NCBI GenBank assembly: GCA_963932145.1
Contig: OZ010600.1
Coordinates: 51,845,157-51,909,156, forward strand
Reading direction: 5' to 3'
Source: Acanthosepion lycidas
Taxonomy: Eukaryota > Mollusca > Cephalopoda > Sepiida > Sepiidae
DNA length: 64,000 nucleotides
Both the position numbers and the translations under genes were made by a program. A model generated the notes under the pieces. It saw only the letters and a program-made list of their open reading frames with translations, had not been told where the DNA came from and ran no database searches. Below are positions 11,218-21,063 of the stretch, piece after piece; the stretch's first letter is position 1; each line of letters opens with the position of its first letter.

Positions 11218-11960
11218 TAAGATATATATGTGTGTGTGTGTGGAGATTTATGTATATATGTATGCATTTATTTGTATAAATGTATATATACGTATGTATG
11301 TGTAGGCGCATATGTAAAAATATATGTGTATGTGTGTATTTGTAATTTTAGGTAGGTATATGTGTATATCGAGTCATATATATATAGGATTGCATGTGGT
11401 CTGTATTTGTGAGTTCGTATATGTGATATGTGTGAATATATATGTAGGATATGGTAATATGAATATGCATATATAGGTATATATGGGTATAGATTTGTCT
11501 TTAGGGAGAATTCTAATGGAAAGACATAAAATTCTTTTATTAATGTTTAATCTTACTTTCTCTTTAAATATTTTCTAATTAGAATTGTAAGATTGAAATT
11601 TTAATTATATGGAGATAATTTCATTTTAAATTGATAATTTAAATTTAAATATATTACTCTTTAACTAATAGTCTTGATAGTAATAGTATTTAAATTATAA
11701 TTTTTTTTTAAATTTAAACACTTAATTCATCACCTAACGTTAAATGTAAAATTTAAGGAAAAATTTAAATAGATATAAATATGAATATGTTTAAATATTT
11801 GTAAATGTATGTGTAAGTATTTATATATGAATATGCATAAGTATCTGTGTATATCGATACATATGTGTGTGCTTATGTGTGTAACTGCACATGTAAATTA
11901 ATGTGTGAGGTTTACATAAATGTGTATGTGGTATATATATATATGAAAAAACAAATTTTT
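11218..11960. repeat. Cryptic TG/TA simple-sequence region
   Basis: Short runs of (TG)n, (TA)n, tgtatg and tatatg alternate through most of this block with no fixed period, interrupted at about 11500-11760 by plain AT-rich sequence. The histidine/threonine/isoleucine-rich open frames on the minus strand at 11076-11311 come from these repeats. Confidence 0.6.
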
Positions 11961-13381
11961 TTTTATTACTTTCTAATATTACTCCATCTTAATTTGAAAC
12001 CTAAGCTTTAAGTAAGAAATGTTACCCATCTAAAAACAGTTACAAATTATTACATTCATGAATTAGACTCAAACTGATAGAGATGTAACCTTAACAGTCA
12101 TTTACAATATTAAAACTAAAAGATTACATTAGTAAACTTATATTTTAAATCTTTTTTTATTAATGTGTTTTTTTTTATTAATGTGTTTTTAAATATAGTA
12201 TTCAACTCATATTAAATTCCTAATTTATTTGTAGAGGAGTTGAATATTTATTGCTAACAAGCATTAAATTAATTTGTTTGTTGATTTTTTAAAACATTTA
12301 AATTACTATCAAGCGTTAAGATCTGTTTTTTACTTAAATTGCTATAACTATACCACTCCTCTTCTTCCTCCATAAATCCTAAATACATCTCCTTTCTCTT
12401 TACTTCACCCTTTTTCTTTTTCTCTCCTTCCTTTTCAACATATCATTTCAGGTGAGTTGACCGATTAAAAAGGTCAATGTCTGATCCTTACCCCCTCCTT
12501 CCTCAATATTAAGTATGATAGAAAGAAATATAAAAATAAACCCCCTCTAAACTCGACCATGTCTCTCACACCACTCCTTGCTACCCTCTCTGTTAAATTA
12601 CATAAACTTAATACTACCCGTCAAAAGTGTAAATTTGTATTTCATTTTTCATTTCACCTTTTGAAAGTGATGTCTGAGAACATCCAGGGTCTCTGGTGAA
12701 ATAAACTATTACAATGGAACCTTAAAGTGATCTGTCTTTCTCTAATATATATATATATATATATATATTAAAAAACACAACAAACCCTGGCAATTCGTTA
12801 AAATATAAATAATTATTTCCGATTTGTCACATCTTCCACAGACACTTTTCAATCGAGTGAACCTTGAGTTGGAAACAAAACATGTTTATTAGAATATTTT
12901 GGTTGACTGCTGCATCAAAGATTTGGAATAAATGCGAAAAAGGATAAAAAAGAAAAATGCTTCGGTCAATGATGAATGTGACAAGTGAAATTAATATCAA
13001 GACCAGTATTTCCCTTCCACCAAATTTTGGACATTGTGCCACAGTTTTTGTATAACAAACAAAATAAGTATGAAATTCAAGTTGATATTCAATCTTCATT
13101 CTTGACTTGAGTTAACTAACACTTTTTCTTCTTTGTTTTTTTTTTTTTACGTATATTTTACTTTTTTTTAAATTATTTTTTTCATCATTTTAAAAATAAT
13201 TTTTTTTTTCTGAAGCCTAAAGTTAATTTTTACAGACAATTTCGTGCATAATAACCGAATGTTTCTCAAACACAACTGCAATTTTTTAATATTCTAAACT
13301 TGATTTAATTTCCCAACACAGACTTCTAAATAACAAAAAAAAAAAAAAAAAAAATTAATTGAAATTAATTAAACTTTTTTC
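11961..13381. other. AT-rich stretch with a (TA)n array
   Basis: A (TA)n array of about 27 bp lies at 12743-12769. A minus-strand open frame of 90 codons at 12827-13099 begins plausibly but has no recognisable domain, and its codons are AT-driven. I do not call it a gene. T runs are dense at 13131-13215. Confidence 0.4.
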
Positions 13382-14021
13382 GGTAGTTGTGGGTTATCTG
13401 TCGCCACGTTTTAAATTAATTTGCTAACTTTTTCACAAATACAGAATTTTTTTTTGTTTGTTTTTTAAGCATTTCACCCCAAGCAAGTGGTTACAGAGAG
13501 TGAAAGTAAAAGAAAAGAGGGGGTGTTTGAGAAAGAGATAAAGAGAAGAATGGGGATCAAGATCAAGGCATCAGAAGATGTCGATTGACATTACATTTAA
13601 ATTTTTGAAGATTATAGTTATTAGGGAAGCAAGTAAAAGGAAAGGAGTTCCCATTGTCGAGAAGTGTGAGAGAAGAAGCAGTTGGAGTAGAAGAGGTGGT
13701 TATATTTAAAACTGTTTTAATAGTAAAAGAGTGAGACCGAAATGCTAATCTACTAGTACTCTTAAATTCATGTAGTCAGAGCACCAGTGAAAATAGCTCG
13801 TCAGAGCAGTTGCCATGAAAATATTTGCAGAAAAAACGGAGAGAAGCTACATCCAATCTGTGAGAAAGTCAAGGTGCCAGATCAGGATGTGTAAAATAAA
13901 AATATCCCAAAGATTCATTCATTTGGCAGTCTGAAAAAAAAAAAAAAGAGAAAAAACAATTAATTAAAAAACATCACCAATATGTAAATTAAAAAGTGGC
14001 GACAGATTACCTACAAGTACC
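13382..14021. mobile_element. Mariner-like TIR element holding a LINE insertion
   Basis: The ends are inverted copies: GGT(A)GTTGTGGGTTATCTG then TCGCCAC on the left (13382-13418), and the reverse complement of GGTACTTGTAGGTAATCTG then TCGCCAC on the right (13985-14021). The TCGCCAC core inside an A+T-rich arm resembles mariner ends seen elsewhere in this window. Most of the interior is a foreign LINE fragment. No transposase remains and a TA target duplication is not obvious. Confidence 0.6.
13446..13935 (-). pseudogene. LINE RT C-terminus and 3' tail, nested insertion
   Basis: On the minus strand this ends with ttgcttggggtgaaat followed by an A-rich run (T run at 13446-13465 on the plus strand), the same tail as the long LINE at 47.4 kb. 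Upstream, cataatcttcaaaaattta-type and cttctcgacaatgggaactc-type blocks correspond to the C-terminal region just after the RT. It is 5' truncated. Its position between the two arms of the 13.4-14.0-kb TIR element means it inserted into that element. Confidence 0.65.
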
Positions 14022-14269
14022 ATTTTGTTTTCATTAGGTATGAGATAGGATTATTAAATGTTAAAAAAATGATTGGGCATTAAAAATTAAATCAATGAAC
14101 AAATAGTAAACAAAAATTTAAGTGAAATGGAACTTTTATTCTAATGCAACCAATTCTAACTCACATATTGACCTCTAACCTTTTAGCTTTCTTTTTTTTT
14201 TAAGAGCGAATTAAATAAATGAAAATTGTTCTAATTAAATAACTGTTGATCACGAACCTTATAAGAATA
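14022..14269. other. AT-rich spacer
   Basis: About 250 bp with no recognisable feature. Confidence 0.4.
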
Positions 14270-14349
14270 TTAGGTTGGTGCAAAGATAATGTCGTTTTCT
14301 CACATATGTTACTATGTTAGAAAACGACATTATTTTTGCACCAACCTAA
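14270..14349. mobile_element. Mariner hairpin MITE, 80 bp (MADE1-like)
   Basis: It begins TTAGGTTGGTGCAAAGATAA and ends TTTGCACCAACCTAA, with TA on both flanks. The arms are about 33 bases each around a short loop. It is exactly 80 bp long, the same as the primate MADE1 consensus. Confidence 0.9.
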
Positions 14350-14419
14350 TAACTACCAGTCCATCAAGACAAGATTGCTATATTTTTTGTAATTTGAACC
14401 AGTTTGATTTCAACTACTA

Positions 14420-14718
14420 AGTTTGTTAAGAGAAAGCTGCCCGGCCCGGTTAGGATCAAAGTGTAGTATCTGTGCTTTGTGAGCTTCCGGGCTGGCTTCT
14501 GTTGAACTCTCTAATGCAGAGAGGAACTCGTAGGAAGCTTTATCGAAGGGCAAGGTTTACTTCGGGGAGGTAGACAGGACCTGAACCTGTCTAGGTGGGT
14601 TCAAAGGTCATATTTTTGGCTGAGTCTACGGGCTCGCGGGCTTACCCACATTAAACCGGCCTTGTGCCACATTCGATCCTCGTGGGTGGATTGATAAATA
14701 CCAGTTTGTTAAGAGAAA
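14420..14718 (+). mobile_element. Retroposon with a 16-bp target-site duplication
   Basis: The 16-mer AGTTTGTTAAGAGAAA is present at 14420-14435 and again, without a mismatch, at 14703-14718. It brackets 267 bp (14436-14702) that is much richer in G+C than the flanks. The insert ends gtgggtggattgataaatac, and the ggattgataaata end is typical of SINE tails mobilised by LINEs. The left part does not show a clear tRNA box A/B pair, so the head type is unknown. The perfect flanking repeat suggests a fairly young insertion. Confidence 0.7.
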
Positions 14719-14877
14719 TAGAGCGTGACTTGTCCTACGAATGAAGTAGTTATATTTTTAAAAGAAATAATCTGAAATTTCTTGGACACGAAAAGGAGGG
14801 TTTGGAAATCTGATGCTTGTAGGAACATTGTTACTATTAAAAATAAAAATTTAAAATATGAAATAATAACAAAAATT

Positions 14878-15289
14878 ATATCGTCCTGGGTATGACGTTA
14901 AACTGCATCCACGTCCTGGGTATGACATTAAAATACATCCAGGGCCCTGTCGGTTGGGGCTTTAGAATATGCCGACTGCACCTCTGTAGAGGGGTAAGAC
15001 CCCCCCAAAGAGGCGTCCTGGGTATGACGTTAAATTGCATCCAACAGCAAGGCCTCTGATCTGGAGGTTTTGAGGAGCATGGAATCACTTCTTAATTGCT
15101 GGTGTTCCCATGTCTACCTTGACCTGGGGTGGTAGCACCTGTTAGGGTCCCAGCTATGGGCAAATAGTGAACTCCTAGTTTCCCAAGTTTTACTCGCGTC
15201 CTGGGTATGATGGTAAACTACATCCGCGTCCTGGGTATGATGATAAACTACATCCACGTCCTGGGTACGGCAATAAACTGCATCCAACA
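14878..15289. repeat. 30-bp minisatellite, six units in two blocks
   Basis: Units of the form cgtcctgggtatgacgttaa plus a short actgcatcc end occur at about 14882, 14913, 15014, 15197, 15227 and 15257, with a spacing of 30-31 bp inside the two arrays. About 70 and 150 bp of other sequence separate the groups. The last unit of each group is followed by aacagcaagg. The minus open frames across the arrays (14876-15088, 15114-15449) repeat the array's own translation and are not genes. Confidence 0.8.
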
Positions 15290-15327
15290 GCAAGGTCTCA
15301 GATAAAGTTTTCAGAAAAATAATGTTG

Positions 15328-15445
15328 CCAGCTCTAAGTTTTTGGAACAATAATGTTGCCAGCTCTAAGTTTTTTTGTAAAGGAATAATGTTGCCAGCTC
15401 TAAGTTTGTTTTTTTTTTCTTTTTTGAAACAATGTTGCCAGCTAA
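15328..15445. repeat. Short tandem repeat, four units
   Basis: The block aatgttgccagctctaagtt recurs four times with a T-rich linker of variable length, at about 15330, 15350, 15387 and 15430. It directly follows the minisatellite and may be a second expansion in the same unstable region. Confidence 0.7.
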
Positions 15446-15602
15446 ACATTTTTTATTCCATACAAAATAGGCATTTAAAATTCATATAAACTGGATTTGG
15501 CATTAAATAACCCACAGTGGTTGATATGCCATAAAACCCAAACAAACAAACAAAAATTATAAATAAAATAAAATTTAAACCTTATTTAAAATAAATTAAA
15601 TA
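15446..15602. other. AT-rich spacer
   Basis: Simple A-rich sequence with a short (CAAA)n-like run near 15540. Confidence 0.4.
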
Positions 15603-16454
15603 CAGTAGAATCCCTGACAACCGGACTAAGAAGGCCTGCCAGATATGTGGAATTGATTACAATGTCCGGATATAAGGGGTTATATTTAGATTAAAATAAA
15701 ACAACTGAAACCAGGTTTAACAATTATTTTCAATGTTTTATAGTAAACAAAATAAGCTAATGGTGAGTGAAATATAATGGAATTGATTTTAAGGAAAAAG
15801 AAATAAATTATGTAATATTAATGAAAATTCATTAAATTAAGTATGCCACGTATGCAAAACAAATAATGTAACAAGGATTATTTAATCACTGTAGCATGAT
15901 TATTCTTACTCTTTTAATGTCATTCTCAACTTTTTCTGCATTCTATTTTGCTTTTGTTTTTTAAATTTTTTAAATGAAAGACAATTTTTAACTCAATTTA
16001 TTCTATTGCAATTGTCATAGCTGAATGCTGGGTTTCTTTCCATAAAACTGGCAACCTTTTCAGTAGCTTTTTCAATTTCAGTCCAGGTTTCATCACAATC
16101 ATGTTTTTTATTTCCTTGTTCATTGTTACAGTGTGAACACTGGGGAATAGTTTCTTTGGGAGATTTTATATCATACAATGTTGATTTTCCTTTGTTGAAC
16201 TTGGCCATCAGTTTCAATGAACTTTCACCAGTGTCTAATCTGTTTAAAATGTCCACTTTTTGCGATAACTCCAAAGTTGTTCTTTTCCTCTTATTCCCAT
16301 CATCTTTTGCACCAGTATAAGCCATTAGGGTGAAATAACCATAAGAAATTATTCAAAGTAAATTTCCCGGAAAACAGAAATTTCAAATCAGTTACATATC
16401 ATCCAAATCAAATATACACATCAAAATCATGTCTGGATATGTGGGATTCTATTG
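15603..16454 (-). mobile_element. pogo/Tigger-type DNA transposon remnant, 852 bp
   Basis: The left end reads CAGTAGAATCCCTGACAACC and the right end, on the other strand, CAATAGAATCCCACATATCC. Both are preceded by TA, the Tc1/mariner/pogo target duplication. The cagtAGAAtCCC start and the CCGGATATAAGG-like inner motif are typical of Tigger elements. The interior encodes a transposase N-terminal fragment on the minus strand. At 0.85 kb against the 2-3 kb of full Tiggers, it is internally deleted. Confidence 0.72.
15993..16325 (-). pseudogene. Tigger/jerky-like transposase N-terminal fragment
   Basis: A 110-codon open frame opens with KRKRTTLELSQKVDILNRLD-like sequence, followed by SSLKLMAKFNKGKSTLYDI. 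This is the first (CENP-B N-terminal, psq-type) helix-turn-helix of pogo/Tigger/jerky transposases. The second HTH and the DDE catalytic domain are missing; the frame ends about 110 codons in. It lies wholly inside the 15603-16454 element with matching orientation. It is a relic of a DNA transposon rather than a host gene, although domesticated Tigger N-termini exist. Confidence 0.72.
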
Positions 16455-16598
16455 TAAATAAAAAATAAAAATAATAAAATTACTCCCAAATTTCAAATCA
16501 GTTACATATCACCCAAATCAAATATACACATCAAAATCATGTCTGGATATGTGGGATTCTATTGTAAATAAAAAATAAAAATAATAAAATTACTCCCA
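16379..16598. repeat. 110-bp tandem duplication over the Tigger right end
   Basis: Bases 16379-16488 are repeated at 16489-16598 with about one mismatch (catcatcc versus catcaccc). The duplicated unit includes the right terminal inverted repeat and about 35 bp of flank. The element therefore now has two right ends. The near identity implies a recent event. Confidence 0.88.
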
Positions 16599-17146
16599 GC
16601 ATGCAACAGGGGCTGTTTCTACCAGAAGTACAGACATCCCGCCAAAAGATGTGAGATTCACACTTTTCACGCAAGAACTGTCGTGATGACAACACATGTG
16701 TAACTTCCCTCTGTGATAGGACTTGTGATATTCCAGTGATTTACTCCCTTTTATAGCATGAACATTATCACAATTGTAATGTAAAATACACACACACACA
16801 CCAATACACACAAATACATAAATAAAATTGTATGAAATTACCATACAATTTATCATGTTTTTTTATTGTTATTGTGTATGTTTGTTCTGTTTTTCCTCAT
16901 GAACACAAGCCCAAATTTATGACTCCTATGGTCTAAATAAATACCTCCACATACTCAGAGAAAGAGGGACAAAGGAAAACAACACATGACATACTTAGTG
17001 GGTTTAAAGAAATGGATGGAAGAACAAGGTCTGGGATAAATAACAAAAAGGCCCCCCCCCACCTATATTTTTAAATGAATATTTCTTAAATAAGTATTTA
17101 CTTAATTACTATACTGTATTGTTTTCAAGCAAATAAAACCAATATA
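16599..17146. other. AT-rich stretch, nothing recognised
   Basis: An 88-codon minus frame at 16590-16856 crosses a (CA)n run and has no domain. A short C run lies at 17052-17061. Confidence 0.4.
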
Positions 17147-17545
17147 AGGACCAACTCAAAACAACACTGAAGGCAACTGGACTTGAGCCTAAATCATTTG
17201 AAACAGAAGCATGAGTCCATTCATAATGGAAAAGTTTCCCCATTCTAATGAAAAATTTAATGTCATCAGCTTTCTCTTCAGCTGATCGTTTCCTATATGA
17301 TGATGGCATTGGTGACTAAGTAGACCAATTCTTGCATGGAAAAGAGTGTGCATGTTAGTGGAGGATGAGGTTGATTTTGTCAAACCTTTCGACTTCCTTC
17401 TTTTCTTTTCTCTTGGCTTTGAAGTTTTTGGTTCTAATAGAACATCACCAGTTGGTATATTCTCACGCTTGTGTTTCAAAAGATTTATGCTCAAATCCAG
17501 TAGCTTTCTGTGTTGGTCCTTTTTCTTTGAAGAGGGCAACACTGT
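17147..17545 (-). repeat. Unidentified repeat with a lysine-rich coding signature
   Basis: The minus frame 17189-17542 (117 codons) begins with KKDQHRKLLDLS, then LLKHKRENIPTGDVLLEPK and a run REKKRRKSK. A related sequence sits at 62262-62420 on the plus strand (HRKPLDLSKLFE..., then PPKKKRMKK). A third partial copy lies inverted at 17147-17212, so this locus itself is a partial inverted repeat (arms about 17147-17212 and 17462-17522). Conservation of the peptide across loci argues for a former mobile-element protein. I cannot name it. Confidence 0.5.
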
Positions 17546-17679
17546 TATATTTTCTCTGAAGTGTCCATATTATTTAACCAAACACATTTGAGAGAATTAT
17601 TGCTGCTAAAATACACCTTTTATACACACACACACAAATATATCTTAAGCTTAATTTCCTCCATCCATCTCTTTGGTTT

Positions 17680-18500
17680 ACTATGGAAGTAGAGAGTGAT
17701 TCTGTGTTACCCTTTTTGAAAGTGCTGGTTGGACAGGAGGAAGGGTCGTTTATTACCAGCATATATCATAGAGCCACTTTTACTGGATTGTACACCAATT
17801 GGAATTCTTTTGTCCCAAAGTCCCATAAGATTAATTTAATTTCTACCTTGGTCCACTGTGCTTTGATGATATGTTTGCTTTGTCAATTGGAGGAGGAATT
17901 GGCGAACATTTACAATATTTGCCAGGATAATGGCTACTCAGAGAATGTTGTTAAACATATAGTGGCACATAAATTTAAGCGCTTTAAGGCTCCTGTTGTT
18001 TTTGGACAAACTACCATTGTTGGGTAGGGAGAGTCACACACTTGCTGATTGGATATTGGTGTGTGTGATGTCTTGCTTTTCTTCTGTCAAGCTGCATGTT
18101 GTATTTAATACTCTTCCAATGTTCCCATCTTTCACTAAGGATGGTTTGCTGTATCTGCAAAGTAGTTCTGATATTTATCAATTTAAATGTCAGTGTGAGG
18201 CTGACTACGTGGGGCTTACCAAATTGTGGTTAGACACTCAGATCAGACAACACATGCCTGCCTATATGAGACAGGGTAGAGCTAGCAACAGTAATTGCTT
18301 GACTTAGTTTGAGAGTCAGCAATAGGATTTCATTTGATTAACAACATAGGTTGCACTTCTGAATATGTTGATGGAGTGTTCAGAGGACTGCACAGGGCTT
18401 TGTCAGTTAAACATTTACGGTTTTTAGAAGCTGTTCATATCAAATTTAATTGGCCGGATTTGTGCAGGCAGATTTGTCCTCTGTGTTCCATAGGTGGGTT
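17680..18500 (+). pseudogene. Penelope-like element: RT end and GIY-YIG fragment
   Basis: A 114-codon frame (17683-18027) reads PFLKVLVGQEEGSFITSIYH, then TFTGLYTNWNSFVPKSHKIN and EELANIYNICQDNGYSENVV. This is the C-terminal part of the RT region in Penelope-like elements. The next frame (to about 18300) contains YQFKCQCEADYVGLTKLWLD and a following IRQHMPAY, matching the GIY-YIG endonuclease in the expected downstream position. Near 18430 the sequence FLEAVHIKFNWPDLCR matches the end of the protein. The catalytic RT palm is missing and the parts lie in different frames, so the copy is inactive and 5' truncated. Confidence 0.75.
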
Positions 18501-18773
18501 GTGAGTATTTTTTTTTTCTGTTTTATACTCGTTAGAAGTTTATTTACACTGATTTGTTTGTTTCTAGTAATAAATTTATTTTATTCATCGCTCCTTATTT
18601 CACCACACCTTGTTTATCTTTTTCAGTTTCGCTGTTTCAATTATTGTTATTCCAATGATCTTTCCGAAGAAATGTTCAATGAAAAAGGGTCTCTTTTAAA
18701 GAATACATTCCATCATTTTCAAAGCCATATATAAATTGTGTATTTCTAAATTTTTGTTTAAATATACACACAA

Positions 18774-18780
<7 letters not shown>
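18501..18780. other. T-rich sequence after the Penelope-like fragment
   Basis: Probably includes the element's 3' untranslated part; the end is not defined. A 94-codon plus frame (18450-18734) here is hydrophobic because of T richness and is not called. Confidence 0.35.

Positions 18781-18824
<44 letters not shown>
18781..18824. repeat. (TA)n microsatellite
   Basis: About 22 TA units preceded by a short (CA)n stretch. The YIYI-type open frames on the minus strand here are read-through of this array. Confidence 0.95.
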
Positions 18825-18828
<4 letters not shown>

Positions 18829-19280
18829 GAATGTATCAAAAATACTTTTACAAACTTTTGGGGAGGATTCCTCACACCAAAACAAGGATAAAAGTCCATG
18901 AAAGCTGGATAGGTAGGGAAAGACTAGTTCCATGGCTTGCACATTCCCCTGAACTCAATCCTCTGGATTTTTATCTGTGGGGCCATCTGAAACAATTGGT
19001 TTATGCAGCAGGCATTAATAATGCAGGGATGCTTCATCAATGTGTCATGGGGGCCTGTGAAATCATTTAACACCATGTGGGAGTATTTGAAAGGGTCCAT
19101 CAGTCAATGATCTGATGAATACATGTGTGTGTAGAAGCAAGCAGAGGACATTTTGAATATTTGTTAAGAGTTGCTGTGTTGAGGTACAAAGATGGCCTTA
19201 TTGACATCCGTCTATATGGACATTTGACTTTGTTTTGGTGTTAGGAAAAAGTAATTTTAGACTGTATCTTGGATTGTACA
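18825..19280 (+). pseudogene. Mariner-like (DUF4817-type) transposase C-terminus, deleted copy
   Basis: The frame 18822-19070 reads HESWIGRERLVPWLAHSPEL followed by NPLDFYLWGHLKQLVYA, the SP-x-LNPLDF-x-LWG signature around the last catalytic aspartate or glutamate region of Tc1/mariner-superfamily transposases. After a stop, GVFERVHQSM and GHFEYLL continue the C-terminus to about 19160. The left end, tgtacagaatgtatcaaaaa, and a looser counterpart near 19260-19280 could be the terminal inverted repeats. The N-terminal HTH and the first two acidic residues are absent. Confidence 0.65.
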
Positions 19281-19295
19281 TTTAACACTGTCATC

Positions 19296-19324
19296 CTCAA
19301 GCGAAAAAAAAAAATTCGCTTGAG
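19296..19324. repeat. Perfect 10-bp hairpin
   Basis: CTCAAGCGAA and TTCGCTTGAG face each other across a 9-A loop. No terminator role is expected in an animal genome. It may be the tip of an adjacent mobile element. Confidence 0.6.
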
Positions 19325-19689
19325 TATGAAATGGAACTAATGTCTTTAATTTAATTACAAAATTAAATTCAGAGCTTTCAGCTTCCATTTTTGAAACATG
19401 GTTAGAACTGTGTAGGGAAAAAACATATTTTAAATCAATTGATTTATAATATTTATATATATATAAGTTTGAGTAAATAATATTGTTACGGTGTCAAGCT
19501 AGGAAGAAATTATTGTCTACGATAATGAGTGTTGGGATAAAAATTAGCCAATAAGAGATATCATATATTTTTAATAAGGGTGATTTTCCAGCCCTTCTGT
19601 GGGGAAAAATGCATCTTATATTTGCAATAAATCAAACTGTAAATGTATGTGTAGAATTAAAGTAAATTATCACAGAAAACTTATCATCT

Positions 19690-20030
19690 GGGTGTTAAGG
19701 TTTCAAGGTTTTTACATTAAGTGCAGATGAATCTTCAAGATTATGGTAAACTAGAAGATACTCCATAATTTGCAATTGCCCACATTGGCAGTTGGGATCA
19801 TCATCAGTGACATATCCCCATTTCTGAAGGTTGGCTCTACACAGTGACCAACAGCTGTTTGGAGGTGATTCAGGCAGAATCAGAAGAACTCGGCATCACT
19901 CGAGTCAAGGGAGTAGGGATTCTGTAGGTCTGAGAGAAAGCCTTTGTTACATGTTGTTAAGGTTAGATCTCTGTTGTTCAATGTTAAGTGGTTCAACTGA
20001 ATGTTGGAAGCTGCATCTTGACCTGAGCCT
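19690..20030 (-). pseudogene. LINE C-terminal zinc-knuckle fragment
   Basis: On the minus strand, ANLQKWGYVTDDDPNCQCGQ followed by LQIMEYLL matches the Cys-x-Cys-Gly ... His/Tyr-Leu-Leu region at the C-terminus of jockey-type LINE proteins (usually CxCG...QTMEHLL). Weaker similarity extends to about 20030. The plus-strand 90-codon frame at 19831-20103 is antisense to it. The usual histidine is replaced by tyrosine and the frame is interrupted. Confidence 0.55.
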
Positions 20031-20244
20031 TTATCATTGGCTCACAGTCGTGGGTCAGTTTCCTGCTACACTACAGCTTCTCAAGTTGGGAGTGGACTTC
20101 TGATGTAAGGCGAAGCGATGCACTAAGCAAGTAGAGGTACTGATTTGCATAAAATAATAGTTAATATCGTTGCAATTTACAGTTAATATTTAGCTATGAC
20201 AACGATAATTACTTCCCTTTGTTTAAGAGAAAGTTATCCCCCTT

Positions 20245-20500
20245 TAGTCAGTTAAGCGTCATACGTGATACACACTTTGTCATTCACTTCTTGACTAACT
20301 GGGCAGATTTTCCCGCAGTAGGTTGCTGTTTCTTTCTACAGTAGACTGGTTGCTAACCAAGGCTATAGGATCTAGTCTGTTCTTCTATTAAATCCATAGG
20401 TAAGGGAAGAAGAGATGAATTCATACATTTTGCAAGGGTATTTACATGCAAGTGCTTTCTGCTTTCTCATTCTGAGGTGATGTCAGTTACACCACAACAC
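20245..20500 (-). mobile_element. tRNA-derived SINE copy, head lost
   Basis: It shares with the 61.6-kb copy the blocks agtcagtta, gtgatacacact, cgcagtaggttgc, gtagactggttgc, aaccaaggctatagga and gggtatttacatgcaagtg. The right end, where the tRNA-like head should lie, is replaced by other sequence. Confidence 0.65.
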
Positions 20501-20632
20501 ACATCCCCCTTAGTGTTAGAGAAATTCCATAAAAAATGTGATATAAAATAATCGGTCCACTGGTTGAAAAGATGATTTCTCAAAATTTTAACGAGTTTTG
20601 AAAGTATAATGGTCTAAAAAGCAACAGTTTTA

Positions 20633-20745
20633 TTTGTCAGACTGGTTGACACAAGCTTACAGACCCCAGTCTACCCTGTTATTTAACCCACACCTGGAGG
20701 GAGAAGAGAAAGATCCATATCTTTCCCCAAAATATTTGTGTGAAT
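20633..20745 (-). mobile_element. SINE fragment
   Basis: The blocks cagactggttgacacaagc, cccagtctaccctgttattt and agggagaagagaaagat match the middle of the SINE family. About 110 bp remain; both ends are lost. Confidence 0.5.
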
Positions 20746-21060
20746 ATAACAAACTCAGTTCACTGAAACAGAATGCATATTTCTTAAACATTCAGGCCAG
20801 TAAATTAATACTGTTTAATTAAAAAACAGATCATTTACTTAAATAAATTGTATCTATAAAAATAACATATAAACTGAATATATATTAAATAATTGTTGGA
20901 CATAATTCGTTTCATTATATACATATGTATGCATGTTTTATTTAAACAATTTATAACTAAGCAGTACTTAATATAGAGGTGGAGAAGAAGGGCTCTCTAA
21001 GTAGGTTAACTAACGAGAAGGGAGCCCCATAGCCTGATGGAGCTGAGGACGGTTTTGAAT
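20746..21060. other. AT-rich stretch
   Basis: Mostly AT-rich. At 20988-21028 a gggctctct block and a later gggagccc form a weak inverted repeat close to the following SINE. Confidence 0.35.
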
Positions 21061-21063
21061 TCA

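Noticed and set aside
12827-13099. 90-codon minus frame as a gene
   Set aside because: No recognised domain, no neighbouring signals, AT-driven composition; left as unassigned.
14878-15289. CRISPR-like array of 30-bp units
   Set aside because: Units are directly abutting with no unique spacers; it is a minisatellite in an animal genome.
19296-19324. Rho-independent-type terminator
   Set aside because: The hairpin has an A loop and no functional context in a eukaryote.
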